A stretch of 64,000 nt of DNA from assembly GCA_003221695.1 (NCBI GenBank), contig QHSX01000060.1:1-64000 (forward strand), read 5' to 3'. Position 1 is the stretch's first letter; each line of letters starts with the position of its first letter. The DNA is from Candidatus Rokuibacteriota bacterium (GTDB lineage: Bacteria > Methylomirabilota > Methylomirabilia > Rokubacteriales > CSP1-6). The notes under the pieces are model-generated. The model worked only from the letters and a program-made list of their open reading frames with translations, was not told the origin of the DNA and did no database searches. Made by a program: the position numbers and the translations under genes. Shown piece after piece: positions 55,732-63,692 of the stretch.

Positions 55732-56148
55732 ATGATTCGGTTCTGGAACAAGCGGCTCAAGATGGGGGGCCAGCGGGGCTTCACCCTCATCGAGCTGATG
55801 ATCGTCGTGGCGATCATCGGCATCCTGGCGGCCATCGCCATCCCGCTCTACGCCAACGTCCAGAGACGGGCCCGCATCGCCAAGGCCCAGGCTGACGCGC
55901 GCTCTATCGCGTCGGCGATCTCCATCTACTCGGCGCACATGGGCACGATCCCCGGCGCCCAGTCTCAGCTCACGATCCAGATCGCCAACGCTCAGAACGA
56001 GACGGCGGGGCCGTTCCTGGCCCGTATGCCGCTGCCTCCGGGTACCGCCGCGGGCTGGCCCGCGAACTACGTGATCGCCCTCGACAGCGTAGTCGGAACG
56101 TTCCAGATCTCGGCCGTCGGCGACAACGCCACCGTCGTCGTTCCGTAG
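55732..56148 (+). CDS. pilA: Type IV major pilin PilA, copy 1
   Basis: 138 residues. A 16-residue leader ([16 protein letters not shown]) is cut by PilD before F17; E21 is the conserved Glu5 of [20 protein letters not shown]. The mature pilin is about 122 residues, short, and has no Cys, so it lacks the usual C-terminal disulfide loop, as in short Geobacter-type pilins. AAGGAGG lies 9 bases before the ATG. Own sigma54 promoter; hairpin after the stop. Confidence 0.95.
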   Translation: MIRFWNKRLKMGGQRGFTLIELMIVVAIIGILAAIAIPLYANVQRRARIAKAQADARSIASAISIYSAHMGTIPGAQSQLTIQIANAQNETAGPFLARMPLPPGTAAGWPANYVIALDSVVGTFQISAVGDNATVVVP

Positions 56149-56168
56149 CGGCAGAACCCAGGCCTCGC

Positions 56169-56202
56169 GCGCCTGCGGGGGGGTCGCCCCTCTCGCAGGC
56201 GC
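56169..56202 (+). terminator. Hairpin after pilA1
   Basis: GCGCCTGCG and CGCAGGCGC form a perfect 9-bp stem with an inner GGGG/CCCC pairing, 20 bases past the stop. No T-tract, so it may stabilise the pilin mRNA as much as end it. The same sequence follows pilA2. Confidence 0.65.
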
Positions 56203-56303
56203 GTCGGACCACGCCCTCAGGACTCAACCCCCGCAACCTCCAGGCGCGGGCCCACCTCAATCTTATGACCGCCCGAACGCCGAGCCCCTGCTAACTGGCC
56301 CCG

Positions 56304-56432
56304 GTGACCTTTCTCGTCACTCCGATTGCCGCCCAGAGTTATTACCGGACGGTCTCCGACAATCTGGAGCATGTTAAGTAAGCGATAAGACGTCAATTCC
56401 TCCGCCAGCCAGCTGCTGGCATGTAACGCGCA
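56304..56432 (+). promoter_or_regulatory. pilA2 control region: palindrome plus sigma54 promoter
   Basis: GTGACC-N5-CGTCAC (56304-56320; one arm base changed from copy 1) and TGGCATGTAACGCGCA (56417-56432), GG-N10-GC spacing exact, 60 bases before the pilA2 ATG. The 343-base gap between pilA1 and pilA2 holds no gene. Confidence 0.8.
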
Positions 56433-56491
56433 TAAGGTCGCTAGTCGTTATTGAAACGCGTGGCTCATTAACCCCTATAAGGAGGACTCAA

Positions 56492-56908
56492 ATGATTCGG
56501 TTCTGGAACAAGCGGCTCAAGATGGGGGGCCAGCGGGGCTTCACCCTCATCGAGCTGATGATCGTCGTGGCGATCATCGGCATCCTGGCGGCCATCGCCA
56601 TCCCGCTCTACGCCAACGTCCAGAGACGGGCCCGCATCGCCAAGGCCCAGGCTGACGCGCGCTCTATCGCGTCGGCGATCTCCATCTACTCGGCGCACAT
56701 GGGCACGATCCCCGGCGCCCAGTCTCAGCTCACGATCCAGATCGCCAACGCTCAGAACGAGACGGCGGGGCCGTTCCTGGCCCGTATGCCGCTGCCTCCG
56801 GGTACCGCAGCGGGCTGGCCCGCGAACTACGTGATCGCCCTCGACAGCGTAGTCGGAACGTTCCAGATCTCGGCCGTCGGCGACAGCGCCACCGTCGTCG
56901 TTCCGTAG
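56492..56908 (+). CDS. pilA: Type IV major pilin PilA, copy 2
   Basis: 138 residues, differing from copy 1 by a single residue near the C-terminus (GDNATV becomes GDSATV). At DNA level the coding copies differ at only a couple of positions, which indicates recent duplication or gene conversion. Same leader, cleavage site and Glu5; same ribosome site. Confidence 0.95.
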   Translation: MIRFWNKRLKMGGQRGFTLIELMIVVAIIGILAAIAIPLYANVQRRARIAKAQADARSIASAISIYSAHMGTIPGAQSQLTIQIANAQNETAGPFLARMPLPPGTAAGWPANYVIALDSVVGTFQISAVGDSATVVVP

Positions 56909-56928
56909 CGGCAGAACCCAGGCCTCGC

Positions 56929-56962
56929 GCGCCTGCGGGGGGGTCGCCCCTCTCGCAGGCGC
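56929..56962 (+). terminator. Hairpin after pilA2
   Basis: Identical to the pilA1 hairpin: GCGCCTGCG and CGCAGGCGC with inner GGGG/CCCC, 20 bases past the stop, no T-tract. Confidence 0.65.
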
Positions 56963-57109
56963 GTCGGACCACGCCCTCAGGACTCAACCCCCGCAACGTC
57001 CAGGCGCGGGCCCGCCTCAACCTACAGCGCACACATAGGGGTCGCCCCGAGCGCACCAGGCGACTTCCTCTCTACCGTGACGAACTCCCAGGGGGGATGG
57101 CTGATCCCG

Positions 57110-57238
57110 GTGACGTTTCTCGTCACTCCGATTGCCGCGCAGAGTTATTCCCGGACGCTCTTAGAGAATCGATCGCATGTTAAGTAAGTGATAAGACGTC
57201 GATTCTCCCCCCCGACCAACCCTGGCATGTAAAGCGCA
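57110..57238 (+). promoter_or_regulatory. pilA3 control region: palindrome plus sigma54 promoter
   Basis: GTGACG-N5-CGTCAC (57110-57126) and TGGCATGTAAAGCGCA (57223-57238) with exact GG-N10-GC spacing, 57 bases before the pilA3 ATG. The 386-base gap between pilA2 and pilA3 holds no gene; about 57020-57105 is sequence not present in the other copies. Confidence 0.8.
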
Positions 57239-57294
57239 TAAAGCTGCTGGTCGTTATCGAAACGCGTGGCACATTAACCTAAAGGAGGACTCAA

Positions 57295-57711
57295 ATGATT
57301 CGGTTCTGGAACAAGCGGCTCAAGATGGGGGGCCAGCGGGGCTTCACCCTCATCGAGCTGATGATCGTCGTGGCGATCATCGGCATCCTGGCGGCCATCG
57401 CCATCCCGCTCTACGCCAACGTCCAGGCGCGGGCCCGCATCGCCAAGGCCCAGGCTGACGCGCGCTCTATCGCGTCGGCGATCTCCATCTACTCGGCGCA
57501 CATGGGCACGATCCCCGGCGCCCAGTCTCAGCTCACGATCCAGATCGCCAACGCTCAGGGTGAGACGGCGGGGCCGTTCCTGGCCCGTATGCCGCTGCCT
57601 CCGGGTACCGCCGCGGGCTGGCCCGCGAACTACGTGATCGCCCTCGACAGCGTAGTCGGAACGTTCCAGATCTCGGCCGTCGGCGACAACGCCACCGTCA
57701 TCGTGCCGTAG
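57295..57711 (+). CDS. pilA: Type IV major pilin PilA, copy 3
   Basis: 138 residues. Differs from copy 1 at three positions: VQRRAR becomes VQARAR, AQNETA becomes AQGETA, and VVVP becomes VIVP. The second change removes an NET sequon. Same leader and processing site. It is the most diverged copy and has its own promoter and a shorter hairpin. Confidence 0.95.
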   Translation: MIRFWNKRLKMGGQRGFTLIELMIVVAIIGILAAIAIPLYANVQARARIAKAQADARSIASAISIYSAHMGTIPGAQSQLTIQIANAQGETAGPFLARMPLPPGTAAGWPANYVIALDSVVGTFQISAVGDNATVIVP

Positions 57712-57735
57712 CGGCAGAGAACCCAGCCCCCACGT

Positions 57736-57760
57736 CTGCGGGAGGTCGCACCTCTCGCAG
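57736..57760 (+). terminator. Hairpin after pilA3
   Basis: CTGCG-G-GAGGT-CGC-ACCTC-T-CGCAG forms a 10-bp stem with one internal G/T mismatch, 25 bases past the stop and 39 bases before the next gene. Related to but shorter than the copies after pilA1 and pilA2. Confidence 0.6.
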
Positions 57761-57798
57761 GCGCGTAGGGCACACGCCCTCAAGGCTCAATCGCGCCC

Positions 57799-59700
57799 AT
57801 GATACCCATGCCGGAGGCCCCCAACGCGGTGGCTGGCGTGCGTGACCAGGAGCTGACTGTGCGCGATCTCGCGCGGCGCGTCGGCGCGCGTGCGCTCGGC
57901 CAGTGGCTGATTCCATTCGCGGTCGCGCTCCTCACCTTCGTGGTCCTCTCGCCGGCGCTCCGGAACGGCTTCGTCGAGTGGGACGACCAGATCAACCTCA
58001 CCAACAATGAGGACTACCGCGGGCTCGGCTCGGCGCAGCTCAAGTACTTCTTCACCACGACGCTGATGGGTCACTACATCCCGCTGACATGGCTCACGTT
58101 CGGCCTGGATTACGTCCTGTGGGGCATGACCCCCATGGGTTACCACCTCACGAGCCTGATCATCTTCGCGGCGAATGCCGCGGTCCTGTACTTGGTGGCG
58201 CTTCATCTGCTCGCGAAAGCCGCGGCGCTCGCGGGCGTCCCGCTACGTGTGGCCGCGGTCGCCGCGACGCTCTTCTTTGCGCTCCATCCGCTCCGCGCCG
58301 AGTCCGTCGCATGGGCGACCGAACGTCGCGACGTCCTCTCGGGGCTCTTCTTCCTGCTGACCATCCTGACGTATCTGAGGATGTGCGAGGCGAGCGGGCG
58401 GCGCCGCGGCTGGCTCCTCGCCGGTGGCGCGGTGACATACCTCCTCGCGCTCGCGTCGAAGGGGAGCGTCATGGTGCTGCCGGCCGTGCTGATTCTCCTC
58501 GATGTCTACCCGTTACGGCACCGCAGCCGGCGCGTCCTCCTGGAAAAGATCCCGTTCGTCGTCCTCGGACTCGCGGGAGCTGCCGTGGCGTATTACGCCC
58601 AGAACGCCAACGCGTTCCTCACGCCGCTTCAGCACTACCCCCTGACCGCGCGAATCGGTATGGCGTTCTATAGTCTCTGGTTCTACGCCTCGAAGACCGT
58701 CGCGCCGCAGGCCCTCGGACCCCTCTACGAGCTCCCCGCGCGGGTGAATCCGCTGGACTGGCCCTTTCTCGGTCCGGCGCTCGCGGTGACCGTGCTCACC
58801 GCCGCGCTGGTCGCGCTGAGACGGCGGTGGCCCGCCGGGCTGGCGGTCTGGATGTACTATGCGATCGCTCTCGGCCCGGTCATCGGAATCGTTCACTCGG
58901 GGTACCAGCTGGCGAACGACCGGTACAGCTACCTTCCCGCGCTCGGGCTCGCGCTGATGTTCGGCGGGCTCGCGGGAGTCGCGGCACGCGAGGCGGCTGC
59001 CGCTCGGCTCCGGCCCATCATCGCGGGCGCAATCGGCGTGGCCGGCGTCGCGTGGCTCGGCGGGCTCGCGGTTTTGACCTTCAACCAGGTTCAGATCTGG
59101 CATGACTCGGACACGCTCTGGCGATTCGCTATCGACGGCGAACCCCGCTGTGTCGCATGTCATACTAATCTCGGGATCCAGCTCGTCGGCCGGGGGCTGA
59201 ATGATCTCGCCCGAGAGCATTTCGAGCGGGCGAGGACCCTCAGGCCGGACCTGGCGAAGACCCACTACCACATGGGGTTCATCAACGCGGTGTCCGGGAA
59301 TTTTCCCGCTGCCGTCGAGGCGTACAAGAGCTATCTGGCGCGCTACCCGAACGACGTCGACGCGCTCAACAATCTCTCGGCGGCGCTCTTGAGTATGCAC
59401 AGACCCGCGGAAGCCCTCGTGCAGATCGAGCGCGCCCTCAAGCTCAAGCCCAAGCATATCTTCCCGAACACCAATCTCGGGTACGTGCTCGCCGATCTCG
59501 ACCGGCGAGACGAGGCCCTCAAGCAGTTCCGACACGCGATCGAGCTGAAGTTCGACAATCCCCACGCCTGGTATGGGTTGATCCGAGTTTTTCTCGAGAC
59601 GGGCCGGCCCGACGCCGCGCGCACCGCGCACGGGATCCTCGGCATGTTCAGCCCCCAGATGGCGAAGCAAATCGGGCCCGTGCTGCTCACGACGTGGTGA
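57799..59700 (+). CDS. TMTC-like membrane protein with C-terminal TPR repeats
   Basis: 633 residues. About 9-11 membrane helices fill the first 430 residues, with GT-C glycosyltransferase-like landmarks: an acidic first loop NGFVEWDDQINLTNNEDY, YIPLTWLTFGLDY, and FALHPLRAESVAWATERRDV. The last 190 residues hold TPR repeats (CHTNLGIQLVGRGLNDLARE, KTHYHMGFINAVSGNFPAAV, ALNNLSAALLSMHRPAEALV). This matches bacterial relatives of TMTC/GT105 O-mannosyltransferases. Between pilA3 and pilD, it is a good candidate to glycosylate pilin, but that is inferred from position. The stop overlaps the pilD start region. Confidence 0.8.
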   Translation: MIPMPEAPNAVAGVRDQELTVRDLARRVGARALGQWLIPFAVALLTFVVLSPALRNGFVEWDDQINLTNNEDYRGLGSAQLKYFFTTTLMGHYIPLTWLTFGLDYVLWGMTPMGYHLTSLIIFAANAAVLYLVALHLLAKAAALAGVPLRVAAVAATLFFALHPLRAESVAWATERRDVLSGLFFLLTILTYLRMCEASGRRRGWLLAGGAVTYLLALASKGSVMVLPAVLILLDVYPLRHRSRRVLLEKIPFVVLGLAGAAVAYYAQNANAFLTPLQHYPLTARIGMAFYSLWFYASKTVAPQALGPLYELPARVNPLDWPFLGPALAVTVLTAALVALRRRWPAGLAVWMYYAIALGPVIGIVHSGYQLANDRYSYLPALGLALMFGGLAGVAAREAAAARLRPIIAGAIGVAGVAWLGGLAVLTFNQVQIWHDSDTLWRFAIDGEPRCVACHTNLGIQLVGRGLNDLAREHFERARTLRPDLAKTHYHMGFINAVSGNFPAAVEAYKSYLARYPNDVDALNNLSAALLSMHRPAEALVQIERALKLKPKHIFPNTNLGYVLADLDRRDEALKQFRHAIELKFDNPHAWYGLIRVFLETGRPDAARTAHGILGMFSPQMAKQIGPVLLTTW

Positions 59701-60509
59701 GTGGTGAGGTGATGCTTCGGGCCCTCGCGGAGGGGGCGCCCGCCGTCGCGCTCGCCGCCGTCTGCCTTTTCGGCCTCATGATCGGCAGCTTCCTGAATGT
59801 CGTGATCGTCCGCCTGCCCGAGCGCCGGAGCCTCTGGCGTCCCGCTTCGGCATGTCTCGGCTGCGGCGCGCCGATCGCGTGGTACGACAACCTGCCGCTC
59901 CTGTCCTTCGCGCTCCTCCGCGGCCGCTGCCGCGCCTGCGGGATGGCGATCTCCTGGCGGTATCCCCTCGTCGAGGCCGTGACGGGCGCGGCGTTCCTGT
60001 CCGCCTACGCCGCGTTCGGCCCGACGGCGCGCTTCGTCGTCGCGGCGGCCCTCCTCGCGGCGCTCATCGCGATCACCGCCATCGACCTCCAGCTCCAGAT
60101 CATTCCAAACGCGATCACGCTGCCCGGAATCGTGGCAGGGGTGCTCGCTAACCTGGGCACCGGCGCCGTGGCGTGGCGCGATGCCGTGATCGGCGCGGCC
60201 GGCGGCGGCGGGATATTCGTCGCCATCATGCTCGCCTACGCGCTCGTCTTCCGGGAAGAGGGCATGGGCCTCGGCGACGCGAAACTCGGTGCGATGCTAG
60301 GCGCTTTCCTCGGCTGGAAGGCGCTCCTCTTCTCGCTGTTCGTCGCCATCATCGTCGGCGGCGTTCTCGCGATCATGCTGCTCGCGACAGGGTTGCGCGG
60401 CCGCAAGGACCCGATCCCCTTTGGTCCCTTCCTTGCACTTGGTGGAGCCACCGGCCTTTTCTGGGGAGAGAAGGTGGTGGCATGGTATCTGAGCGGATTC
60501 GGGGCCTGA
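59694..60509 (+). CDS. pilD: Prepilin peptidase/methyltransferase PilD
   Basis: 271 residues (or 265 from ATG 59712, which may be the real start). N-terminal methyltransferase domain with two CxxC pairs (CLGCGAPIAWYDNLPLLSFA and RCRACGMAISWRYPLVEA); catalytic Asp residues in AITAIDLQLQIIPN and EEGMGLGDAKLGAML (GxGD). Cuts pilin leaders after Gly and methylates the new N-terminus; its substrates should be the three PilA copies and the minor pilins that follow. Confidence 0.95.
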   Translation: MVSGEVMLRALAEGAPAVALAAVCLFGLMIGSFLNVVIVRLPERRSLWRPASACLGCGAPIAWYDNLPLLSFALLRGRCRACGMAISWRYPLVEAVTGAAFLSAYAAFGPTARFVVAAALLAALIAITAIDLQLQIIPNAITLPGIVAGVLANLGTGAVAWRDAVIGAAGGGGIFVAIMLAYALVFREEGMGLGDAKLGAMLGAFLGWKALLFSLFVAIIVGGVLAIMLLATGLRGRKDPIPFGPFLALGGATGLFWGEKVVAWYLSGFGA

Positions 60510-60946
60510 GCGCGGCCGGCTTCGGCACGGCCGAGCTCACGGTCACGCTCGCGATCGGCGCGGTCCTCACCGCGGTCTCGGCGCCCTCGCTTCTCGCCTC
60601 CTGGCGCGCGGCGACGCTTCGCGCCGCAGCCGAGGAAGTGGCCGCCGCGGTCAACGTCGGCAGACAGCTCGCGATCGCGCGCAACGTGCTCGTCTGCGTC
60701 GCCGTCGCCGGTGCCGACATGCGGTTCGAGGGCGCTCACGCCGGCGCGTGCAGCGGGGTGGGGCTCCCCGGCGCCGCGCCGGTCCGTCTCGCGAGCGGTC
60801 TCGACGTACGCGCCGTGGGCGCCGGGGTCGTCTTCACCGGCCTGGGCGCGGCGACGCCCGCAGGCCGCTACGTCGTCGTCAACCCCGCCGACGGCCGGAC
60901 GCGGAGCGTGGTCGTCGCGGCCTCCGGCCGCGTGAGCATCCACTGA
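60482..60946 (+). CDS. Minor pilin, GspH/FimT family
   Basis: 154 residues from ATG 60482, overlapping pilD by 28 bases. Prepilin site is LSAAGFGTAELTVTLAIGAV, atypical (FGTAE instead of FTLIE) but with Glu at position 5. GspH features: LRAAAEEVAAAVNVGRQLAI then ARNVLVCVAV, and a C-terminal strand RSVVVAASGRVSIH. Two Cys may form a disulfide. Probably helps prime pilus assembly. Confidence 0.85.
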   Translation: MVSERIRGLSAAGFGTAELTVTLAIGAVLTAVSAPSLLASWRAATLRAAAEEVAAAVNVGRQLAIARNVLVCVAVAGADMRFEGAHAGACSGVGLPGAAPVRLASGLDVRAVGAGVVFTGLGAATPAGRYVVVNPADGRTRSVVVAASGRVSIH

Positions 60947-61380
60947 GCAGCGGGCGCGGCTTCACCCTGGTCGAGATCCTGGTCGCCACCCTGATCCTGT
61001 CGGTCGGGATCGTCGCCGTCGCAGCGGGCCTGCACTACGCCCTCGGCGGCGTCGAGGTCGGTCGCGGAGAGACGGCGGCCGTCTTTCTCGCCGAGCAGCG
61101 CCTCGAGCTCCTGAAGAGCGCGGCCCTCGAGGACTGGTCGAGCGCGCTCCTCGCGGCCGGCACCGTCGTGGAAACCTACGGCACGATCGCTAACGCGTCG
61201 CGCTACCGCCGCGAGACCGTCGTCACGGACCACGCCGGACGCGAGTGCGCGACCGGCGCGCCCTCGACGGTCGCGTGCAAGCAGGTCCGGGTGGCCGTGT
61301 CCTACAGACCGGTGTCGGGTGGCGGTCGAGGTCACGAGCGGCGGGTGGACCTGGTCACCGTCCTCGTCCGCCGGACGTGA
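60943..61380 (+). CDS. Minor pilin, PilV-like (CTG start)
   Basis: 145 residues. The only start-like codon before the prepilin motif is CTG 60943, overlapping the previous stop as CTGA and giving the short leader MSSGRG before FTLVEILVATLILSVGIVAV. Downstream AAVFLAEQRLELLKSAALED is typical of PilV/GspI-like minor pilins. Three later Cys or fewer. Works with the GspH-like and PilX-like proteins at the pilus tip. Confidence 0.82.
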   Translation: MSSGRGFTLVEILVATLILSVGIVAVAAGLHYALGGVEVGRGETAAVFLAEQRLELLKSAALEDWSSALLAAGTVVETYGTIANASRYRRETVVTDHAGRECATGAPSTVACKQVRVAVSYRPVSGGGRGHERRVDLVTVLVRRT

Positions 61381-61390
61381 GGCCGGCGTC

Positions 61391-61903
61391 GTGACACGTC
61401 CCGTCGCGCGCCTCGGTGACGAGCGCGGCGTCGCGCTGATCCTCGGGCTCGTGGTCCTCATGATTCTCAGCGCGCTCATGCTCGCATTCTTCGCGGTGAG
61501 CGCGCTCGAGCCGCGGATCTCGCGCAATCTCCATGACGCGTCGCGAGCGCGCTGGCTGGCCGAGGCCGGGATCGAGCTCGGCTACGGCCTGCTGGCGGCG
61601 ACCGTCGCCGCCGATGGCACCTGGAGCGCCCTCCTGGCGACGGCGACTGCTGACGCGCCGTGGGTCGCCCTGCCCTCGCTGGATCGAGCCGTCCTCTCCG
61701 GGCTCACGTCGGCCGAGGGAACCTGCACCGTGAGCATTCGGAACGACTCTCGGATCGCGGACGGCGTGATCGTGAGGTCGGTCGGCACCGTCAACGCCGC
61801 GACGCGGACGATCGAGGCTGCCGTCAGGCAAGTGACGGTGCGGTCGGAGTCGGGTCCGTCCGTCCGTGTCATTCAAGTTACCGGTGACTGGCGTGAGTTT
61901 TAG
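61391..61903 (+). CDS. Minor pilin-like protein, PilX family
   Basis: 170 residues from GTG 61391. The N-terminus ERGVALILGLVVLMILSALM followed by EPRISRNLHDASRARWLAEA and GIELGYGL is the PilX/GspK-type start, which lacks the strict FTLIE motif. No PilW or PilY1 gene follows, so the minor pilin set here is small. 166 bases follow before pilM, with a promoter. Confidence 0.82.
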   Translation: MTRPVARLGDERGVALILGLVVLMILSALMLAFFAVSALEPRISRNLHDASRARWLAEAGIELGYGLLAATVAADGTWSALLATATADAPWVALPSLDRAVLSGLTSAEGTCTVSIRNDSRIADGVIVRSVGTVNAATRTIEAAVRQVTVRSESGPSVRVIQVTGDWREF

Positions 61904-62011
61904 TGGCATCTGAGTTTTGGTGCCATCTACGATACACTCGCGCCGGCGCCCGGCATCGACGGGTGGGGGCCTGGGCAGGCCACGACGCCAAGTCTAGTAC
62001 GTGTGAAATTA

Positions 62012-62040
62012 TTGGCCCCCCGGGGCACGACGCCTATACT
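62012..62040 (+). promoter_or_regulatory. Sigma70-type promoter of pilMNO
   Basis: TTGGCC (62012-62017), a 17-base spacer and TATACT (62035-62040), 29 bases before the pilM ATG, with AGGGGAAAGG as ribosome site. This suggests that the alignment complex is transcribed separately from the sigma54-controlled pilins. Confidence 0.7.
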
Positions 62041-62069
62041 GTTTAGTCACCAGGGGAAAGGCGTTTAAT

Positions 62070-63119
62070 ATGGCGTTCTTCCGCAAGGGGGCGGACATTT
62101 TTGGGCTCGACATCGGGTCGAGCTCGGTGAAGGCCCTCCAGCTGCGCGAGGCCGGAGGGTCGTACCGGCTCTCCGCGCTCGGCACGGCCTCCTTGCCCCC
62201 CGACGCGATCGCCGACGGCTCGATCAAGGATGCGCCGACCGTCGTCGAGGCGATCAGGAGCTCGGTCTCCAAGTCGGGCATCAAATGCACGGAGACCGCG
62301 ATCGCGATCTCCGGCCGCGAGCTCATCATCAAGAAGGTACAGATTCCGGAAGTTCCCGCCAAGGAAGTGGGCGACGTCGTGCAGCTCGAAGCCGAGCATC
62401 ACATCCCGTTCGCGATCGACGAGGTCTTCCTCGACTACCACACCGTCGGCCAGCACGGCGGCGTGATGGATCTCATCCTGGTAGCCGTCAAGAAGTCCAA
62501 GGTGCTCGAGTACGCCTCCGTCGTCTCTGAGGCGGGGTTCACGCCGTCCATCGTGGATGTGGACGGCTTCGCGCTCGCCAACCAGTTCGAGCTCAATTTC
62601 CCGGAAGAGCGTGGTGAGGCCGTCGCCCTGATCGACATCGGGGCCTCGACCATGAAGACGAACGTCGTCCGGGGCGGCGCCACGATCTTCGCCCGCGACA
62701 TCCCCTTCGGGGGCAACAACTACACGCAAGCGATTGCCCAGCAGCTCAAGATCCCCTTCGAGCAGGCGGAGGCGGCCAAGCTCGGCCGCGACGTCGGCGT
62801 CCGGTGGGAGGCGGTCGTCCCGGCGCTCGAGGCGGTGTCGCGCGAGCTCTCGCTCGAGGTCCAGCGGACGTTCGACTATTTCGCCTCGACCGCGGAGTCC
62901 GAGCGCATCGGGAGGATCGTGCTCGCGGGCGGCTGCTCCCTGCTCCCCGGGCTGAACGACTACCTGGCGTCGAACTGGGGGATCCCTGTCGAGCTGGCAC
63001 GGCCGTTCGCGCGGGTCGAGATCGACCCTGCCTACGGCGACGAAGTCAACACCGCCGGGCCGGCGCTCGCCGTCGCGGTGGGACTCGGGCTCAGGCGCGT
63101 CGGAGACAAGGGCAAGTGA
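62070..63119 (+). CDS. pilM: Type IV pilus assembly protein PilM
   Basis: 349 residues, actin-like fold. FGLDIGSSSVKALQLREAGG is the phosphate-1 loop; VALIDIGASTMKTNVVRGGA the phosphate-2 loop; IVLAGGCSLLPGLNDYLASN the adenosine motif. Cytoplasmic; binds the short N-terminal tail of PilN (INLAPEAK here) to link the alignment complex to PilB/PilC. Stop overlaps pilN (GTGA). Confidence 0.95.
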   Translation: MAFFRKGADIFGLDIGSSSVKALQLREAGGSYRLSALGTASLPPDAIADGSIKDAPTVVEAIRSSVSKSGIKCTETAIAISGRELIIKKVQIPEVPAKEVGDVVQLEAEHHIPFAIDEVFLDYHTVGQHGGVMDLILVAVKKSKVLEYASVVSEAGFTPSIVDVDGFALANQFELNFPEERGEAVALIDIGASTMKTNVVRGGATIFARDIPFGGNNYTQAIAQQLKIPFEQAEAAKLGRDVGVRWEAVVPALEAVSRELSLEVQRTFDYFASTAESERIGRIVLAGGCSLLPGLNDYLASNWGIPVELARPFARVEIDPAYGDEVNTAGPALAVAVGLGLRRVGDKGK

Positions 63120-63691
63120 TCCGGATCAACCTCGCGCCCGAGGCGAAGCGGCGACGGGGGATCAGCCTCCCCAGCCTCTCGCTCTCGCTCTCGCTCCCGA
63201 GCCTCAACCTGGGCACGCTCTTCGGCGTCGTCTACGTCCTCACGATCGTCGGCATCGCCGGCTACTGGGTGATGCTCTCCACCGAGCGGACGAAGCTCAC
63301 CACCGAGATCGCCGCCGGCCAGGCGGAGCTCGCGCAACTCAAGGTGACGATCGGCCAGGTCAACCAGGTGAGGGCCCAGGCCCAAGATCTTCGGCGACGG
63401 CTGGCGGTCCTCGAGGAGCTGATGAAGGGCCAGGCGCGGCCGATCGCCCTGGTGGACGTCTTCGCCAACGTGATCCCGAAGGACCTGTGGATCACCGGGT
63501 TCGAGACGCGTGAGGATTTCAGGCTGAAGGTGAGCGGGTCCGCGTTCTCGACGACGGCGGTGTCGGACTTCATGCAGAATCTTCGGAGCTCGGGAAAGTT
63601 CCAAGACGTCGATATCGTGATTTCCCGGCGTGACCTCAGCAAGCCGGCCGGCCTGGTGACCTTCGAGGTCACCTGCCGCTTCGAGGGCTGA
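63116..63691 (+). CDS. pilN: Type IV pilus assembly protein PilN
   Basis: 191 residues from GTG 63116. N-terminal PilM-binding motif IRINLAPEAKRRR, then an unusual Ser/Leu repeat (LPSLSLSLSLPSLNLG) before the single membrane helix (FGVVYVLTIVGIAGYWVML), a coiled coil, and the periplasmic ferredoxin-like domain (LWITGFETREDFRLKVSGSA). The Ser/Leu repeat is not usual for PilN; it probably extends the cytoplasmic linker. Confidence 0.93.
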   Translation: MIRINLAPEAKRRRGISLPSLSLSLSLPSLNLGTLFGVVYVLTIVGIAGYWVMLSTERTKLTTEIAAGQAELAQLKVTIGQVNQVRAQAQDLRRRLAVLEELMKGQARPIALVDVFANVIPKDLWITGFETREDFRLKVSGSAFSTTAVSDFMQNLRSSGKFQDVDIVISRRDLSKPAGLVTFEVTCRFEG

Positions 63692-63692
63692 G

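Larger units (their letters stand above)
55556..57760 (+). repeat. Tandem triplication of the pilA transcription unit
   Basis: Three copies of palindrome, sigma54 promoter, pilA and downstream hairpin, with ATG codons at 55732, 56492 and 57295 (periods 760 and 803 bp). Coding parts are nearly identical; the stretches between palindrome and ribosome site have diverged except for the control elements and a TGTTAAGTA block followed by GATAAGACG. Copy 3 has additional spacer before its palindrome (57020-57105). Confidence 0.95.
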
